DNA of 64,000 nucleotides from an uncultured Draconibacterium sp. (GCF_963677565.1 NZ_OY781981.1:4084001-4148000); one strand, 5' to 3'; positions 42,095 to 51,255 are shown, counted from the stretch's first letter. Numbers and translations are program-made. The notes: generated by a model not told the origin, from the letters alone.

Positions 42095-42873
42095 AGTTCC
42101 AGTTTTAAACCATCATAGGCCATAAACACATTCTGCGGTAATTCTTTCATAACATCGTCGTACCTGCCAAAGGCGTGACTAATGTGTGTCAGGTAGGTTT
42201 GTTCCGGTTTTATCCGATCTACAATTTCCAACACTTCTTCCAGGTTAAAATGCGACAAATGCTTTTCTTTACGCAGGCAGTTTATGATCAGGATTTTTGT
42301 TCCCTCAATTTTCTTCAATTCACTTTCTTCAATAAAATTTGTGTCGGTAATGTAGGTTAAATCCCCTACCCGATAGCCATAAACCGGCAGCTTGTGGTGC
42401 CAGCAACGAATTGGCATAAACTCAACATCATCTATTGCAAACGCAGCATCATCAACTTTCCGCAGTTCCATCTTCGGAATTCCCGGATATTTAAATGTGG
42501 CAAACACATAATTGAAAATGCGTTTTATGGCTTTTTGAACGCGTTCTTCTGCATAAATCTCCATATGATTCTTCTGTACCCAATTGTACGAACGAATATC
42601 ATCCAAACCAAAAATATGATCGACATGCTCGTGTGTTAACAGAATAGCCCGAAGCGTTTTTACCTTTTCGCGCAACATCTGTTGCCGGAAATCCGGACCT
42701 GCATCAATCACAAAATTTTTATTGTTAATGTTGATAAGTAATGAAGATCGCAACCGTTTATCTTTGTTGTTTTTTGATGTACATACATCACAATCACAGG
42801 CAACAACAGGCACTCCCTGAGAGGTTCCGGTACCCAATAAAGTTGCTTTTATTTTTATTGAAGGATTTGTCAT
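42091..42873 (-). CDS. MBL-fold metallo-hydrolase (PhnP/RNase Z-like)
   Basis: 260 aa from ATG 42873 (MTNPSIKIKATLLGTGTSQG); a frame 45 bp longer is hydrophobic and improbable. Metallo-beta-lactamase fold: LLGTGTSQGVPVVACDCDVC (N-terminal PhnP-like with Cys pairs), LTHEHVDHIFGLDD (HxHxDH), YITDTNF and LTHISHAFGRYDDV at the end. Homologues hydrolyse cyclic phosphodiesters or act on lipoate-related metabolites. Divergent from the RsmI-like gene, whose promoter overlaps its start region. Confidence 0.88.
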   Translation of the reverse strand: MTNPSIKIKATLLGTGTSQGVPVVACDCDVCTSKNNKDKRLRSSLLININNKNFVIDAGPDFRQQMLREKVKTLRAILLTHEHVDHIFGLDDIRSYNWVQKNHMEIYAEERVQKAIKRIFNYVFATFKYPGIPKMELRKVDDAAFAIDDVEFMPIRCWHHKLPVYGYRVGDLTYITDTNFIEESELKKIEGTKILIINCLRKEKHLSHFNLEEVLEIVDRIKPEQTYLTHISHAFGRYDDVMKELPQNVFMAYDGLKLEL

Positions 42874-42897
42874 TTCAGGCAAAATTAGCAAAAGCAA

Positions 42898-42926
42898 TTG
42901 TGAAACAACTATAATCACTACTTTTG
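42898..42926 (+). promoter_or_regulatory. Promoter of the RsmI-like methyltransferase gene
   Basis: TTG (42898-42900), 18 bases, TACTTTTG (42919-42926), matching TAnnTTTG. The predicted start is about 10 nt before the ATG at 42944. Confidence 0.65.
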
Positions 42927-42943
42927 CAAAAATCTTTTAACGA

Positions 42944-43645
42944 ATGGCAACTCTTTATCTCGTACCCAATGTTTTGGCCGACGGTGACTGGCAGAATGTT
43001 TTACCAGCTCAGGTAGCACCAATTTTAACCAATACAAAATATTTTATCGTTGAAAATATTCGCACGGCACGGCGCTTTATGAAACAGGTAAATCGCGAAA
43101 TAAACATCGATGCGTGTACTTTTTACGAGATAAACAAACGTACCAATGCTGCTGATTTACCGCGCTTTTTAAAGCCGATTGTTGATGGGCATGATGTGGC
43201 AGTAATTTCCGAAGCGGGGTGCCCTGGCGTTGCCGATCCGGGTGCTGATGTTGTTAAAATTGCGCATCAACGCGGTATGAAAGTTGTCCCTATTGTCGGG
43301 CCATCATCCATCCTTTTAGCGCTCATGGCTTCTGGAATGAACGGGCAGAATTTCGCATTTAAAGGCTATTTGCCGGTTAAACCTCAGGAGCGAGTGAAAG
43401 AATTACAAACCCTGGAAAGAAGAATAAGAAGTAGCCAACAAACGCAGGTATTTATTGAAACGCCCTACCGAAATAACCAATTAGTAAGCGACATATTAAA
43501 AGTCTGTTCACCCTCTACATTATTTTGTATAGCAGCTAATATCACAGGCGAAAATGAGTTTATACAAACAAAATCAATTCAGGATTGGAAAAAAGCTGGT
43601 GTACCCGATCTGCACAAACAACCGGTTATCTTTTTATTAGGATAA
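42944..43645 (+). CDS. SAM-dependent tetrapyrrole-methylase-fold protein (RsmI paralogue)
   Basis: 233 aa. TLYLVPNVLADG (3-14), VAVISEAGCPGVADPGADVV (about 86-105) and VVPIVGPSSILLALMASGMN (about 115-134) are the SAM-binding signature of RsmI (16S rRNA C1402 2'-O-methyltransferase) and relatives. Shorter than RsmI (about 280) and with a diverged start, typical of a second Bacteroidota member of this family. The substrate is probably RNA. It converges on the Nudix fusion gene (11 bp between stops). Confidence 0.85.
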   Translation: MATLYLVPNVLADGDWQNVLPAQVAPILTNTKYFIVENIRTARRFMKQVNREINIDACTFYEINKRTNAADLPRFLKPIVDGHDVAVISEAGCPGVADPGADVVKIAHQRGMKVVPIVGPSSILLALMASGMNGQNFAFKGYLPVKPQERVKELQTLERRIRSSQQTQVFIETPYRNNQLVSDILKVCSPSTLFCIAANITGENEFIQTKSIQDWKKAGVPDLHKQPVIFLLG

Positions 43646-43656
43646 AAAAAGGTTCT

Positions 43657-44724
43657 TTAAATGAGTTTGAGTTCCTGTAGTAATTTAAACTCCACCTCAA
43701 AATTGGGAGTAAACACATTTTTTCCAAGGTTTTTCACTACTTGATTTTTCGTCCAGAAACGGAGCTCTTCCACTTCGTCGGATTGAATGCCAAAACCTTT
43801 ATAATCGTAGGTAGTAAAAAGGTAAATCAGTTCGGCTTCCACCTCCGATTCCCATTTGTATACTTTCTGCAATTTTACCGAAAAATCTTTTAAACCAATT
43901 TCCTCAAAAGCTTCTTTCTTAAGGGCCTGTTCCAACGATTCGCCGGTGGAAATATGACCACCAACTGCGGTATCCCATTTCCCGGGTTGAATCAGTTTGT
44001 CAGCCGGTCGTTTTTGAATAAGAATAGAACCTTTGTTATTCAGCACATGCAAATGCACCACAGGATGTAACAATTTGCTTCCGTTATGCACCTGGCTGCG
44101 CGGCGCCTGCCCGGTAACTTTTCCCTGTTCATCAACCAAAGGCACCCACTCTTCGTTTGCAAGCGCTTTTTGTTTTCGTTTCTGACGCAGTAACTCGTAT
44201 AAAAAATAAACGCCAAAAATAATGTAGAACAAACCGCCACTAATAAAAGCCCAGGCTTCCTTGCTCATGTAAAATGCAGAATAGAACACCAAAACAGTAT
44301 GCACTAAAAAGATGTAAAACATCGCCTTCATACTTTTTCGCATTTGCTGCATTTGGGCACTATTGAACGTTACGTCTTTTATATAGCGTTGCCCCATTAG
44401 GCCAATAACATTTACATTTGAAAATGCAGAGACCGCAAGCACAGCAACCAGAATTAGTTCTATTAAGCCAGGTTTTAGTTTGAAGAAAATATCGTTGTCG
44501 AGCAGAATAGAAACGCCGCCAAGAACTACCAGCAGCAAAGTATCGAAAAGTACAAATTTCTCGAATCGCTTTTCTTTAATTGCAATCCAGGCCATTTCTG
44601 CTACTCCTACCCCAATAGCAACAAAAAGCCCGATTTTAGTCCCCCATATTTCATCGGCAGCGATGAAAACAAATAAAGGAATAAAACCAGGCAGTAATTT
44701 TTTAACGATTTGTGCTCTGTTCAT
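43657..44724 (-). CDS. YciB-like membrane domain fused to a Nudix hydrolase
   Basis: 355 aa from ATG 44724. N-terminal half: about six hydrophobic segments (residues about 8-180) resembling the YciB/septation protein A family (LPGFIPLFVFIAADEIWGTK, KPGLIELILVAVLAVSAFSN). C-terminal half: Nudix domain (about 185-350) with the box GGHISTGESLEQALKKEAFE followed by EIGL; the invariant RE is KE. Nudix enzymes cleave nucleoside diphosphate derivatives; the PLVDEQGKVTGQAPRSQVHN start is IPP-isomerase/YfcD-like. Last gene of the nrnA-FKBP-FKBP cluster. Confidence 0.82.
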   Translation of the reverse strand: MNRAQIVKKLLPGFIPLFVFIAADEIWGTKIGLFVAIGVGVAEMAWIAIKEKRFEKFVLFDTLLLVVLGGVSILLDNDIFFKLKPGLIELILVAVLAVSAFSNVNVIGLMGQRYIKDVTFNSAQMQQMRKSMKAMFYIFLVHTVLVFYSAFYMSKEAWAFISGGLFYIIFGVYFLYELLRQKRKQKALANEEWVPLVDEQGKVTGQAPRSQVHNGSKLLHPVVHLHVLNNKGSILIQKRPADKLIQPGKWDTAVGGHISTGESLEQALKKEAFEEIGLKDFSVKLQKVYKWESEVEAELIYLFTTYDYKGFGIQSDEVEELRFWTKNQVVKNLGKNVFTPNFEVEFKLLQELKLI

Positions 44725-44744
44725 AGCAAACTGCAACGAGCAAA

Positions 44745-45281
44745 TTATTCTTCGTCAGAGGAAACTTCAAATGGAATAACCTTGTGTATTTCAACATCCA
44801 TTAAAATAGTTTGAAAAGCTCCGATAAGCGTACCGGATCCCCGCTGACCATAGGCTAGCTCGGAGTTTATAACCAATTTTGAGTGTGTTCCCTTTTGCAT
44901 ATACAACAAGCCTTCTTCTAATCCTGTAATTGAACCACCGGTTCCAACAATAACCTCGTAAGGTTCGTATCGGTGTCCATCCAAATAACCATTTGTTTCA
45001 TCTACCAAAACACTGTCAGGCCCGTCAATTAACGACCATGTTGCATAATAAAGCTGAACTCGGTCTCCGGTTTTAATGGTATCACCTTCTCCGGTACCGG
45101 TTTCGTTAAAATAATAAAGTCCTGATGGCGTGGGTTCCGCTCCCGGATGAGAGATTGCCAGATAATCATCCAACAGTGCCAACTCTTCATCCCTCATTTT
45201 TTGGTAATCAACTCCATCGTTACAGGCAAAAAAGGCAACGGCCCCAAGCAATAACATAACCCATGATACTATTTTCTTCAT
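44745..45281 (-). CDS. FKBP-type peptidyl-prolyl isomerase lipoprotein
   Basis: 178 aa. Lipoprotein signal ends in AFFAC (Cys20). FKBP domain about 55-170: TGDRVQLYYATW, VIVGTGGSITGLEEGLLYMQ and KLVINSELAYGQRGSG are family motifs. Catalyses proline cis-trans isomerisation in the periplasm or outer membrane. Second of two tandem FKBP lipoproteins after nrnA; related proteins include GldI of gliding Bacteroidota. Confidence 0.9.
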   Translation of the reverse strand: MKKIVSWVMLLLGAVAFFACNDGVDYQKMRDEELALLDDYLAISHPGAEPTPSGLYYFNETGTGEGDTIKTGDRVQLYYATWSLIDGPDSVLVDETNGYLDGHRYEPYEVIVGTGGSITGLEEGLLYMQKGTHSKLVINSELAYGQRGSGTLIGAFQTILMDVEIHKVIPFEVSSDEE

Positions 45282-45344
45282 CTGACTTTAATTATTTTCT
45301 ATTATTTAAAAACAGTGTGGTTCAACTTACAATTTGCTGCAAAT

Positions 45345-45845
45345 TTAATTAAGTGGTTTTATTTCCACCATATCTACATTAAAAACTAACGAAGTATTTG
45401 GAGGAACGCTTCCGTAACCGTCAGGACCATAACCTAATTCCGATGGAATTATTAAATATGCTTTTCCTCCTTCGTCGATTACTCTCATTCCATCATTCCA
45501 ACCATCAATAAATCCTTCAGTTCCTAAAACAAACTCCCAGGTATCATCGCCGGTACTGTCGAATACACTGCCATTAATAAAAAATCCGGTGTATTTAACC
45601 ACACAAGTATCTCCTACAACCGGGTATGTACCATTTCCAACCGAGTCAGTGATATAATAAACTCCTAAAGCAGTAGTATCAATATCCAGTCCTCTGTTGG
45701 CCAGCGTATCCAGATACTCGTTCAACAATGCATTTTCCTGTGCTTTTGTTGGCGGAACGTATTCTTCTCCTTCATCAATACATGATACTACTGCAACTCC
45801 GATAATAATCGCTAAAACAAATCTTGTAACTAATTTCAAATTCAT
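45345..45845 (-). CDS. FKBP-type peptidyl-prolyl isomerase lipoprotein (GldI-like)
   Basis: 166 aa from ATG 45845 (MNLKLVTRF); an ATG three codons upstream is also possible. Signal VVSC, Cys22. FKBP domain: VVGDTCVVKYTGFFINGSVF, VLGTEGFIDGWNDGMRVIDE and KAYLIIPSELGYGPDGYGSV, closer to active FKBPs than its neighbour. The gene order nrnA-FKBP resembles the gldI context in gliding Bacteroidota, but no other gld gene is in the window. Confidence 0.9.
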   Translation of the reverse strand: MNLKLVTRFVLAIIIGVAVVSCIDEGEEYVPPTKAQENALLNEYLDTLANRGLDIDTTALGVYYITDSVGNGTYPVVGDTCVVKYTGFFINGSVFDSTGDDTWEFVLGTEGFIDGWNDGMRVIDEGGKAYLIIPSELGYGPDGYGSVPPNTSLVFNVDMVEIKPLN

Positions 45846-45857
45846 AATAAACATTTT

Positions 45858-46898
45858 TTAAATTGTTGTCTCCAACAATTGATGTTCATACTCGGGTAAA
45901 AGTTGCGTGAACTTTAATAAAGTTTCCTCAAAATTTAATTCCGATTCTCCTCCTGCAGCATTCAAATGCCCGCCACCATTGAAGTGGTTGGCTGAAAATG
46001 CATTGGCCGGAAAGTTTCCTTTCGATCGGAATGAAGCCTTTACAAAACCTTCTTTTTCAATAAACAGCGCACTAAAAACAATATTTTTAATCGACAGCGG
46101 ATAATTAACAAATCCTTCGGTATCGCCGGGCTGAAAGTTAAATCGTTCCAGCTCTTCTTTGCTGATACTAATAAGGGCTGCTCTGTATTCCGGAAAAACC
46201 TGCATTTTTTCATTCAGGCAGAATCCGAGCAATTTCATTCGGTCGGCCGAATAGTTATGAAATACTGCTGATTGTATTTTATCCGTTTCAATATTGTGGT
46301 TCAGTAATTCCGAAACCACTTTAAAAGTATTTTTCGAGATATTGTGGCTAAAGCCCCCGGTATCGGTTAAAATACCTGTATAAAGCGCCTCTGCAGCTTT
46401 TTGCGAAAGAAACGAGCTAAAACCTGTATCAATCAAAACATCAAATACCAGTTCGCAGGTGGAACTGTAAGAAGTTTCGGAAACCATAAAATCACAAAAC
46501 TGCTTTGGATATGGGTGATGATCGATCAATACCTTTTCATTGGTAAAGTTGAGTATTTTCTTTTCCAGCTTGCCTGCACGTTTGGCTTCGTTAAAATCCA
46601 CACAAATCATTGCTTCTGCTTCCTTCAACCATTTTTTGGCTTCCTTTTTCTCCCTGTCGTATATAAGCACAGGAACATCTGCCGAAAACCATTTCAGGAA
46701 ATCGGGGTAATCGTTTGATGAAATAACTTTTACTTCGTGCCCAAAATCTTTAAGCACTTGTCCTAATCCCAACGCCGAACCAATGGCATCGCCATCCGGA
46801 TTCTCGTGAGGAATGATAACAAGCTTTGATTTTGCGTTAGTCAGCAAAGCCTTTAAAGATGTAATAATCTCTATGTCAGTATTTTTCAAAATTTGCAA
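45858..46898 (-). CDS. nrnA: DHH family phosphoesterase, bifunctional oligoribonuclease/PAP phosphatase
   Basis: 346 aa, predicted from a TTG at 46898 because no ATG fits. DHH motif I IIPHENPDGDAIGSALG (about 28-44), MICVDFNEAKRAG (motif II), VLIDHHPYPKQF (motif III, DHH), GGFSHN and the C-terminal DHHA1 motif HFNGGGHLNAAGGE. Degrades nanoRNA and removes phosphate from 3'-phosphoadenosine 5'-phosphate. Heads a transcript with the two FKBP lipoproteins and the Nudix fusion (4-60 bp gaps). Confidence 0.92.
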   Translation of the reverse strand: MQILKNTDIEIITSLKALLTNAKSKLVIIPHENPDGDAIGSALGLGQVLKDFGHEVKVISSNDYPDFLKWFSADVPVLIYDREKKEAKKWLKEAEAMICVDFNEAKRAGKLEKKILNFTNEKVLIDHHPYPKQFCDFMVSETSYSSTCELVFDVLIDTGFSSFLSQKAAEALYTGILTDTGGFSHNISKNTFKVVSELLNHNIETDKIQSAVFHNYSADRMKLLGFCLNEKMQVFPEYRAALISISKEELERFNFQPGDTEGFVNYPLSIKNIVFSALFIEKEGFVKASFRSKGNFPANAFSANHFNGGGHLNAAGGESELNFEETLLKFTQLLPEYEHQLLETTI

Positions 46899-47017
46899 AA
46901 ATTAGAATTGGCAAAGATAAAAAATCTTACCTCGCCTGAAAACCGATAGTTCTCAAAATTTGTTAATATTGTATAAGACAAGCTTTTATTTGATTTTTAT
47001 AACTAACTACTTTGAAA

Positions 47018-47449
47018 ATGGCTGGAAACAGAACTTTTACAATGATTAAACCCGGTGCGGTTAGAAAAAACTACGAAGGTGCAATTTTAAAAATGATAAA
47101 CGATGCCGGTTTTAAAATTCGCGCTATGAAACTTACCCGGATGTCGAAAACTCAAGCTGCTGCATTCTACGAAGTTCATAAAGGCAAACCATTCTTCGAT
47201 AATTTGGTGCAGTTTATGAGCTCCGGTCCAATTATTGCCGCCATTCTTGAAAAAGAAAATGCCATAGAAGATTTTCGGAAGTTAATAGGTGCAACAAATC
47301 CTGAAAATGCAGAAGAAGGCACTGTGCGAAAAATGTTTGCCTGCAGTGTTACCGAAAATGCGGTTCATGGCGCCGACAGCGATGAAAACGCAACCCGCGA
47401 AGCCGACTTTTTCTTTTCTACCTTCGAACGGTTTTACGATTTCGAATAA
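47018..47449 (+). CDS. ndk: Nucleoside-diphosphate kinase
   Basis: 143 aa from ATG 47018. Phosphate transfer between nucleoside di- and triphosphates. RTFTMIKPGAV (5-15), Arg-containing EGTVRKMF, and catalytic His117 in NAVHGADS. The Bacteroidota form carries an insertion-free core of about 140 residues. Its stop lies 5 bp before the stop of the convergent mutarotase gene. Confidence 0.97.
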   Translation: MAGNRTFTMIKPGAVRKNYEGAILKMINDAGFKIRAMKLTRMSKTQAAAFYEVHKGKPFFDNLVQFMSSGPIIAAILEKENAIEDFRKLIGATNPENAEEGTVRKMFACSVTENAVHGADSDENATREADFFFSTFERFYDFE

Positions 47450-47454
47450 ATTAG

Positions 47455-48351
47455 TTATTCAACACTAAGTACTGCTGTTGTTTCGTGCGATTCACCCGGA
47501 GCAAGATAGATCTGATCGTTGATCTTGTTCACTGTTTCGAGGCATACAAAAGTTTCATATCCGTCGTTGGGCATGTCGTTCATTTGTGCACTCGCTTCGG
47601 CTCCCGGATTCCACACTGTTGAACATTTACTGCCTTCTTTTGCAATGCGGATACTTCTATTAAAATATGGATCGTGAATAACACAATCGGCTTCCGTGTC
47701 GAAATAATGACGCGTTGTAGCTTCCGAAATTCCAAGTAAGTCTTCTTCCTGTACGTAGCGATTTCCATCCAGTTGGTTTTCGTAATGCGTATTTTTCAAC
47801 CCGGCGATCTTAATATTTTCAATGGCCGAAAGATTAAAATACGTGTGCAGTGCCGATGTATAGGAAATTTCGGAATCAGAAGAATTGGTAACTTTTAACG
47901 TAACCGACAAGGTTTCACCAATAACAACAATTATTTCAGCAACAAAATCATAAGGCCAGTAGGCTTTTGTTTCTTCCGACGATTTTAGCTGCAATGAAAC
48001 GTAACTCTCCCCTCTATCTAAAGTTTCCACCTCGGTAACTTCCCACATCGATGTTCGGGCAAAACCATGCTGAGGCATAGATGAATCGCTTACATGCGGG
48101 CCAAACCACGGAAAACATACCGGAATACCTCCACGAATTGCCTTGCCTTTTTCGAAAACGCTATACGGGCTCATCCACAAAACATCGGTGGTTCGCATGG
48201 GTCTGAAACGTGTAATTTGTGCGCCATACAAGCAAATATCAGCTTCGGCATATTTATTTGTTATTGTTATAAAAGGCAGATCGCCATCGAGTTCCATAAA
48301 ACCAATTTCGCCTTCAATCCCAAACTTGTCGTTTAATTCGTCAATATCCAT
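47455..48351 (-). CDS. D-hexose-6-phosphate mutarotase (aldose 1-epimerase family)
   Basis: 298 aa. GGIPVCFPWFGPH (about 74-86), PQHGFARTSMWEV (about 93-105, His active-site), LHTYFNLSAIENI (about 167-179, second His), VWNPGAEASAQMNDM and FVCLETVNK. Fits YeaD-like enzymes that interconvert anomers of glucose 6-phosphate. Separate from recF by 11 bp; same strand, probably a shared transcript with DUF721 and recF. Confidence 0.92.
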   Translation of the reverse strand: MDIDELNDKFGIEGEIGFMELDGDLPFITITNKYAEADICLYGAQITRFRPMRTTDVLWMSPYSVFEKGKAIRGGIPVCFPWFGPHVSDSSMPQHGFARTSMWEVTEVETLDRGESYVSLQLKSSEETKAYWPYDFVAEIIVVIGETLSVTLKVTNSSDSEISYTSALHTYFNLSAIENIKIAGLKNTHYENQLDGNRYVQEEDLLGISEATTRHYFDTEADCVIHDPYFNRSIRIAKEGSKCSTVWNPGAEASAQMNDMPNDGYETFVCLETVNKINDQIYLAPGESHETTAVLSVE

Positions 48352-48362
48352 AGTTCAATTAG

Positions 48363-48653
48363 TTATTTAAAAACAATTCGTGTTATAATTTCATCACCCG
48401 CGTTTTCATTTATCCGACGGCAGATCTCCTCGCGCATTAAAAACAATTCGTTTTTTACTACCGACGATGTAATTTCCACATACAATATTCCATTGCGGAT
48501 ATAAATATTCCGGGTATATCGGGCAATGGTTTTCCCGAGCAGGTTCTCCCAGCCCTGAACAATGTCTAACTCTTTCAGCTTTCGCTCCATTCGGTTTTGT
48601 TCAATAAACTCTTTTAAAACCTCGCTTAAAGATTGTGTATTGCTTCGTCTCAT
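48363..48653 (-). CDS. DUF721 domain protein (DciA-like)
   Basis: 96 aa. NTQSLSEVLKEFIEQNRMER, then ELDIVQGWENLLGKTIARYT and ELFLMREEICRRIN. The start ATG overlaps the recF stop by 4 bp, a common pairing. DciA of other bacteria loads the replicative helicase; the Bacteroidota member may assist replication or repair with RecF. Confidence 0.85.
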   Translation of the reverse strand: MRRSNTQSLSEVLKEFIEQNRMERKLKELDIVQGWENLLGKTIARYTRNIYIRNGILYVEITSSVVKNELFLMREEICRRINENAGDEIITRIVFK

Positions 48654-49756
48654 TGTGCCAGTTCTACTTTTCCGTTTTCAACTTTAAAAATACGATAATC
48701 GGCATCCATTTTTTTAATAATGGTATCTAAATGTTCACGATTGGTGTCGGTTAAAAATATCTGACCAAACTGTTCGCCCGCCACAGCAGTAACAATTTGC
48801 TCCACCCGGTGCTGATCGAGTTTATCAAAAATATCATCGAGCAGAAGTATAGGATTGATACCTGAGATCTCTTTTATAAACTCAAATTGCGCCAGTTTTA
48901 ACGCCACCAAATACGTTTTTTTCTGCCCCTGCGACCCCAATTTTTTAATTGGATAATCGCCAATATTCAATATCAAATCGTCCTTGTGAATACCTACCGT
49001 GGTGTACTGCACTATCCGGTCTTTTTGCAACGATGACTTAAGTAAAGTTTCAATATCCGAATCATATAAATCCGACTGATGCACCAACTCCACCACTTCG
49101 TTTCCTTCCGATATATAATTATAGTAGCGCTGAAAAACGGGAATCAGCTTTTCCACAAAACGTGTCCGCTCCTCGTGAATGCGTGTTCCATACTCCTCCA
49201 ACTGATCGTTCCAAATGCCCAGCAGTTCTTCGTCGAAATAACGTTCGCTGGCAAATTGTTTTAATAAGTTGTTGCGTTGCGCCAGTGCCCGGTTGTATTT
49301 CAACAGATCGTCGAGGTAATATTGGTTGTATTGCGAAATTACACCGTCCATAAACTTACGTCGCTCGTCACTCCCTCCTAAAATCAGGTTCACATCCGAC
49401 GGGGTAATCATTACCAAAGGCAACAAACCAATATGTTCCTGCAGTTTTTTATAAACTTTGGTATTTCGTTTAAACTGCTTTTTCTGCCCTTTCTGCAAAC
49501 CACAATTAATGCTTTCTTTCGATTCCATTCGGCTGTAATTCCCGTTCAGCATAAAAAAGTTTTCATCGTGATTGATATTTAGCTGATCGGTGGCATTAAA
49601 AAAGCTTTTACAAAACGACAGGTAATAAATAGCATCTAGCATATTTGTTTTGCCGGCACCGTTTTTACCGATAAAACAATTCAGCTTTGGCGAAAAATCG
49701 GCTTTAACCTCCAGAATATTTTTAAAATTTACAATTGAAATCTCTTCAATGTGCAT
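48650..49756 (-). CDS. recF: DNA replication and repair protein RecF
   Basis: 368 aa SMC-like ATPase that loads RecA at gaps. Walker A GKNGAGKTNMLDAIYYLS (about 30-47), VMITPSDVNLILGGSDERRK (about 115-134), signature KLGSQGQKKTYLVALKLAQF (about 272-291), Walker B ILLLDDIFDKLDQHRV (about 304-319). Followed by DUF721 with a 4-bp overlap. No dnaA/dnaN nearby. Confidence 0.97.
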   Translation of the reverse strand: MHIEEISIVNFKNILEVKADFSPKLNCFIGKNGAGKTNMLDAIYYLSFCKSFFNATDQLNINHDENFFMLNGNYSRMESKESINCGLQKGQKKQFKRNTKVYKKLQEHIGLLPLVMITPSDVNLILGGSDERRKFMDGVISQYNQYYLDDLLKYNRALAQRNNLLKQFASERYFDEELLGIWNDQLEEYGTRIHEERTRFVEKLIPVFQRYYNYISEGNEVVELVHQSDLYDSDIETLLKSSLQKDRIVQYTTVGIHKDDLILNIGDYPIKKLGSQGQKKTYLVALKLAQFEFIKEISGINPILLLDDIFDKLDQHRVEQIVTAVAGEQFGQIFLTDTNREHLDTIIKKMDADYRIFKVENGKVELAQ

Positions 49757-49937
49757 TATCTATTTCTTTGTTTTCGTAAGTACAAAACTATATAAAAAGC
49801 CTGCACATTTCAGAAATGTTGACAAAAAGCGGTTAATAACAATGTTATGTTGATTATTCTGCAAAATAATAGATGCATTGGTTTAGCTGTTTTGAAAAAA
49901 AAGCTATTTTTGCGGCACAATTTTGAAAAAGACAGAA

Positions 49938-50624
49938 ATGGCAAAGAAGAATGTAAAGCAAGAAGATAATTTACAGGAACTTGAAAGTGCGTTAACAAAA
50001 ACGGAACAGTTTGTTGAAGATAATTCGAAGATTATCAGCTATGTTATTGGTGGAATTATTGTAGTTGTTGCCGCTTATCTTGGTTTCAACCGGTTTTATG
50101 TGCAGCCCAAAGAAGACGAAGCAGTATCGCAAATGTTTATGGCCGAAAATTATTTCGAAAAAGATTCGTTTAATCTGGCTATCAATGGCGACGGAAATTA
50201 CCTTGGATTCCTTGACATTATTGATGACTACGGTATCACAAAATCGGCTAATCGTGCAAAATACTACACTGGTATTTCGTACCTGTACCTTGGTCAGTAC
50301 GAAGAAGCACTGGATTATTTAAATGATTTTAAAACCGACGATTTGCTTTTGGCTCCTGTAGCTGAAGGTGCAAAAGGTGATGCTTACCTTGAGTTAGGCG
50401 AAACCGATAACGCACTTAAACACTACAAAAAAGCTTATGCGTTATCAGATAATGAATTGACAACTCCGGTTTATATGATGAAAGCAGCTAACCTGTTGGA
50501 ATCTATGGATGAGCTGGAAGATGCACTTGCATTGTACGAAGATATTAAGAATAAATATCCTACATCAACTGAGGGTTCAAGCGCCGATCGTTACATTGCA
50601 CGCATCAATACAAAATTGAACTAA
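49938..50624 (+). CDS. Membrane-anchored tetratricopeptide-repeat protein
   Basis: 228 aa from ATG 49938 (a TTG 15 bp upstream is the other choice). A short charged N-terminus, one membrane segment (IISYVIGGIIVVVAAYLGF, about 34-52) and a TPR region (about 100-225) with helices such as AKYYTGISYLYLGQYEEALD and DAYLELGETDNALKHYKKAY. Similar in plan to YfgM, a periplasmic chaperone partner of BamB and the secretory channel. A strong terminator follows. Confidence 0.85.
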   Translation: MAKKNVKQEDNLQELESALTKTEQFVEDNSKIISYVIGGIIVVVAAYLGFNRFYVQPKEDEAVSQMFMAENYFEKDSFNLAINGDGNYLGFLDIIDDYGITKSANRAKYYTGISYLYLGQYEEALDYLNDFKTDDLLLAPVAEGAKGDAYLELGETDNALKHYKKAYALSDNELTTPVYMMKAANLLESMDELEDALALYEDIKNKYPTSTEGSSADRYIARINTKLN

Positions 50625-50645
50625 GAAATACTCAATCGATAGTTA

Positions 50646-50669
50646 AACCCCTCTTCGGAGGGGTTTTTT
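50646..50669 (+). terminator. Terminator after the TPR gene
   Basis: ACCCCTC, UUCG-type tetraloop TTCG, GAGGGGT, T-run. A very stable short hairpin, 22 nt after the stop. The -7 element of ribH (TACTTTTG, 50684-50691) follows at once. Confidence 0.93.
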
Positions 50670-50722
50670 GTTTGTATAAACATTACTTTTGCTTTATCAG
50701 CATATCAAAAAAAGACAGAATT

Positions 50723-51208
50723 ATGGCAACAAAAGATTTATCAGCATACGATATTAATTCGGTACCATCAGCAGAAAACATGCGTTTTGGCGTTGTAGTA
50801 GCCGAATGGAACTGGGAGATTACATCGGCACTTGGAAACGGCGCTGTTGACACACTAAAAAAACACGGAGCCACCGATGAGAATATTTCAGTAAAATATG
50901 TTCCCGGAACTTTTGAACTTCCGTTGGGCGGACAATATTTTGCAGAATTGGATAACGTTGATGCTGTAATTTTGCTGGGCTGCGTTATTCAGGGCGACAC
51001 CCGCCACTTCGATTACATTTGCGAAGGCGTAACTCAAGGAACAAAAGATTTGAACCTGAAATACAACAAACCGTTTATTTTTGGTGTTCTTACTACCAAC
51101 AACGAACAACAGGCACTTGACCGTGCCGGAGGTAAATTAGGCAACAAAGGCGACGAAGCTGCTGTAACAGCCATTAAAATGGTTGCACTGCAACAATCGT
51201 TCAAATAG
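50723..51208 (+). CDS. ribH: 6,7-dimethyl-8-ribityllumazine synthase
   Basis: 161 aa from ATG 50723. Condenses the pyrimidine and butanone-phosphate precursors in riboflavin synthesis. FGVVVAEWNWEITSALGNGA (about 23-42), VPGTFELPLGGQYF (about 61-74), VILLGCVIQGDTRHFDYIC (about 83-101, active-site His93-94 region), FGVLTTNNEQQALDRAGG. Monocistronic, downstream of its own -7 box; no FMN riboswitch was seen upstream. Confidence 0.96.
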   Translation: MATKDLSAYDINSVPSAENMRFGVVVAEWNWEITSALGNGAVDTLKKHGATDENISVKYVPGTFELPLGGQYFAELDNVDAVILLGCVIQGDTRHFDYICEGVTQGTKDLNLKYNKPFIFGVLTTNNEQQALDRAGGKLGNKGDEAAVTAIKMVALQQSFK

Positions 51209-51253
51209 TTGAAGCTAACTCCCTTCTGCTTCGCTTAAGCGCATAATTCAACT
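51207..51253. promoter_or_regulatory. Nested inverted repeats upstream of the HMA-AraC regulator
   Basis: AGTTGAA (51207-51213) and TTCAACT (51247-51253) bracket a perfect palindrome CGCTTAAGCG (51232-51241), all between the ribH stop and the regulator ATG (51256). It may be ribH's terminator-like hairpin or an operator for autoregulation. Confidence 0.5.
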
Positions 51254-51255
51254 TT

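Noticed and set aside
50670..50722. FMN riboswitch ahead of ribH
   Set aside because: Only about 50 nt between terminator and ATG; too short and no RFN element.
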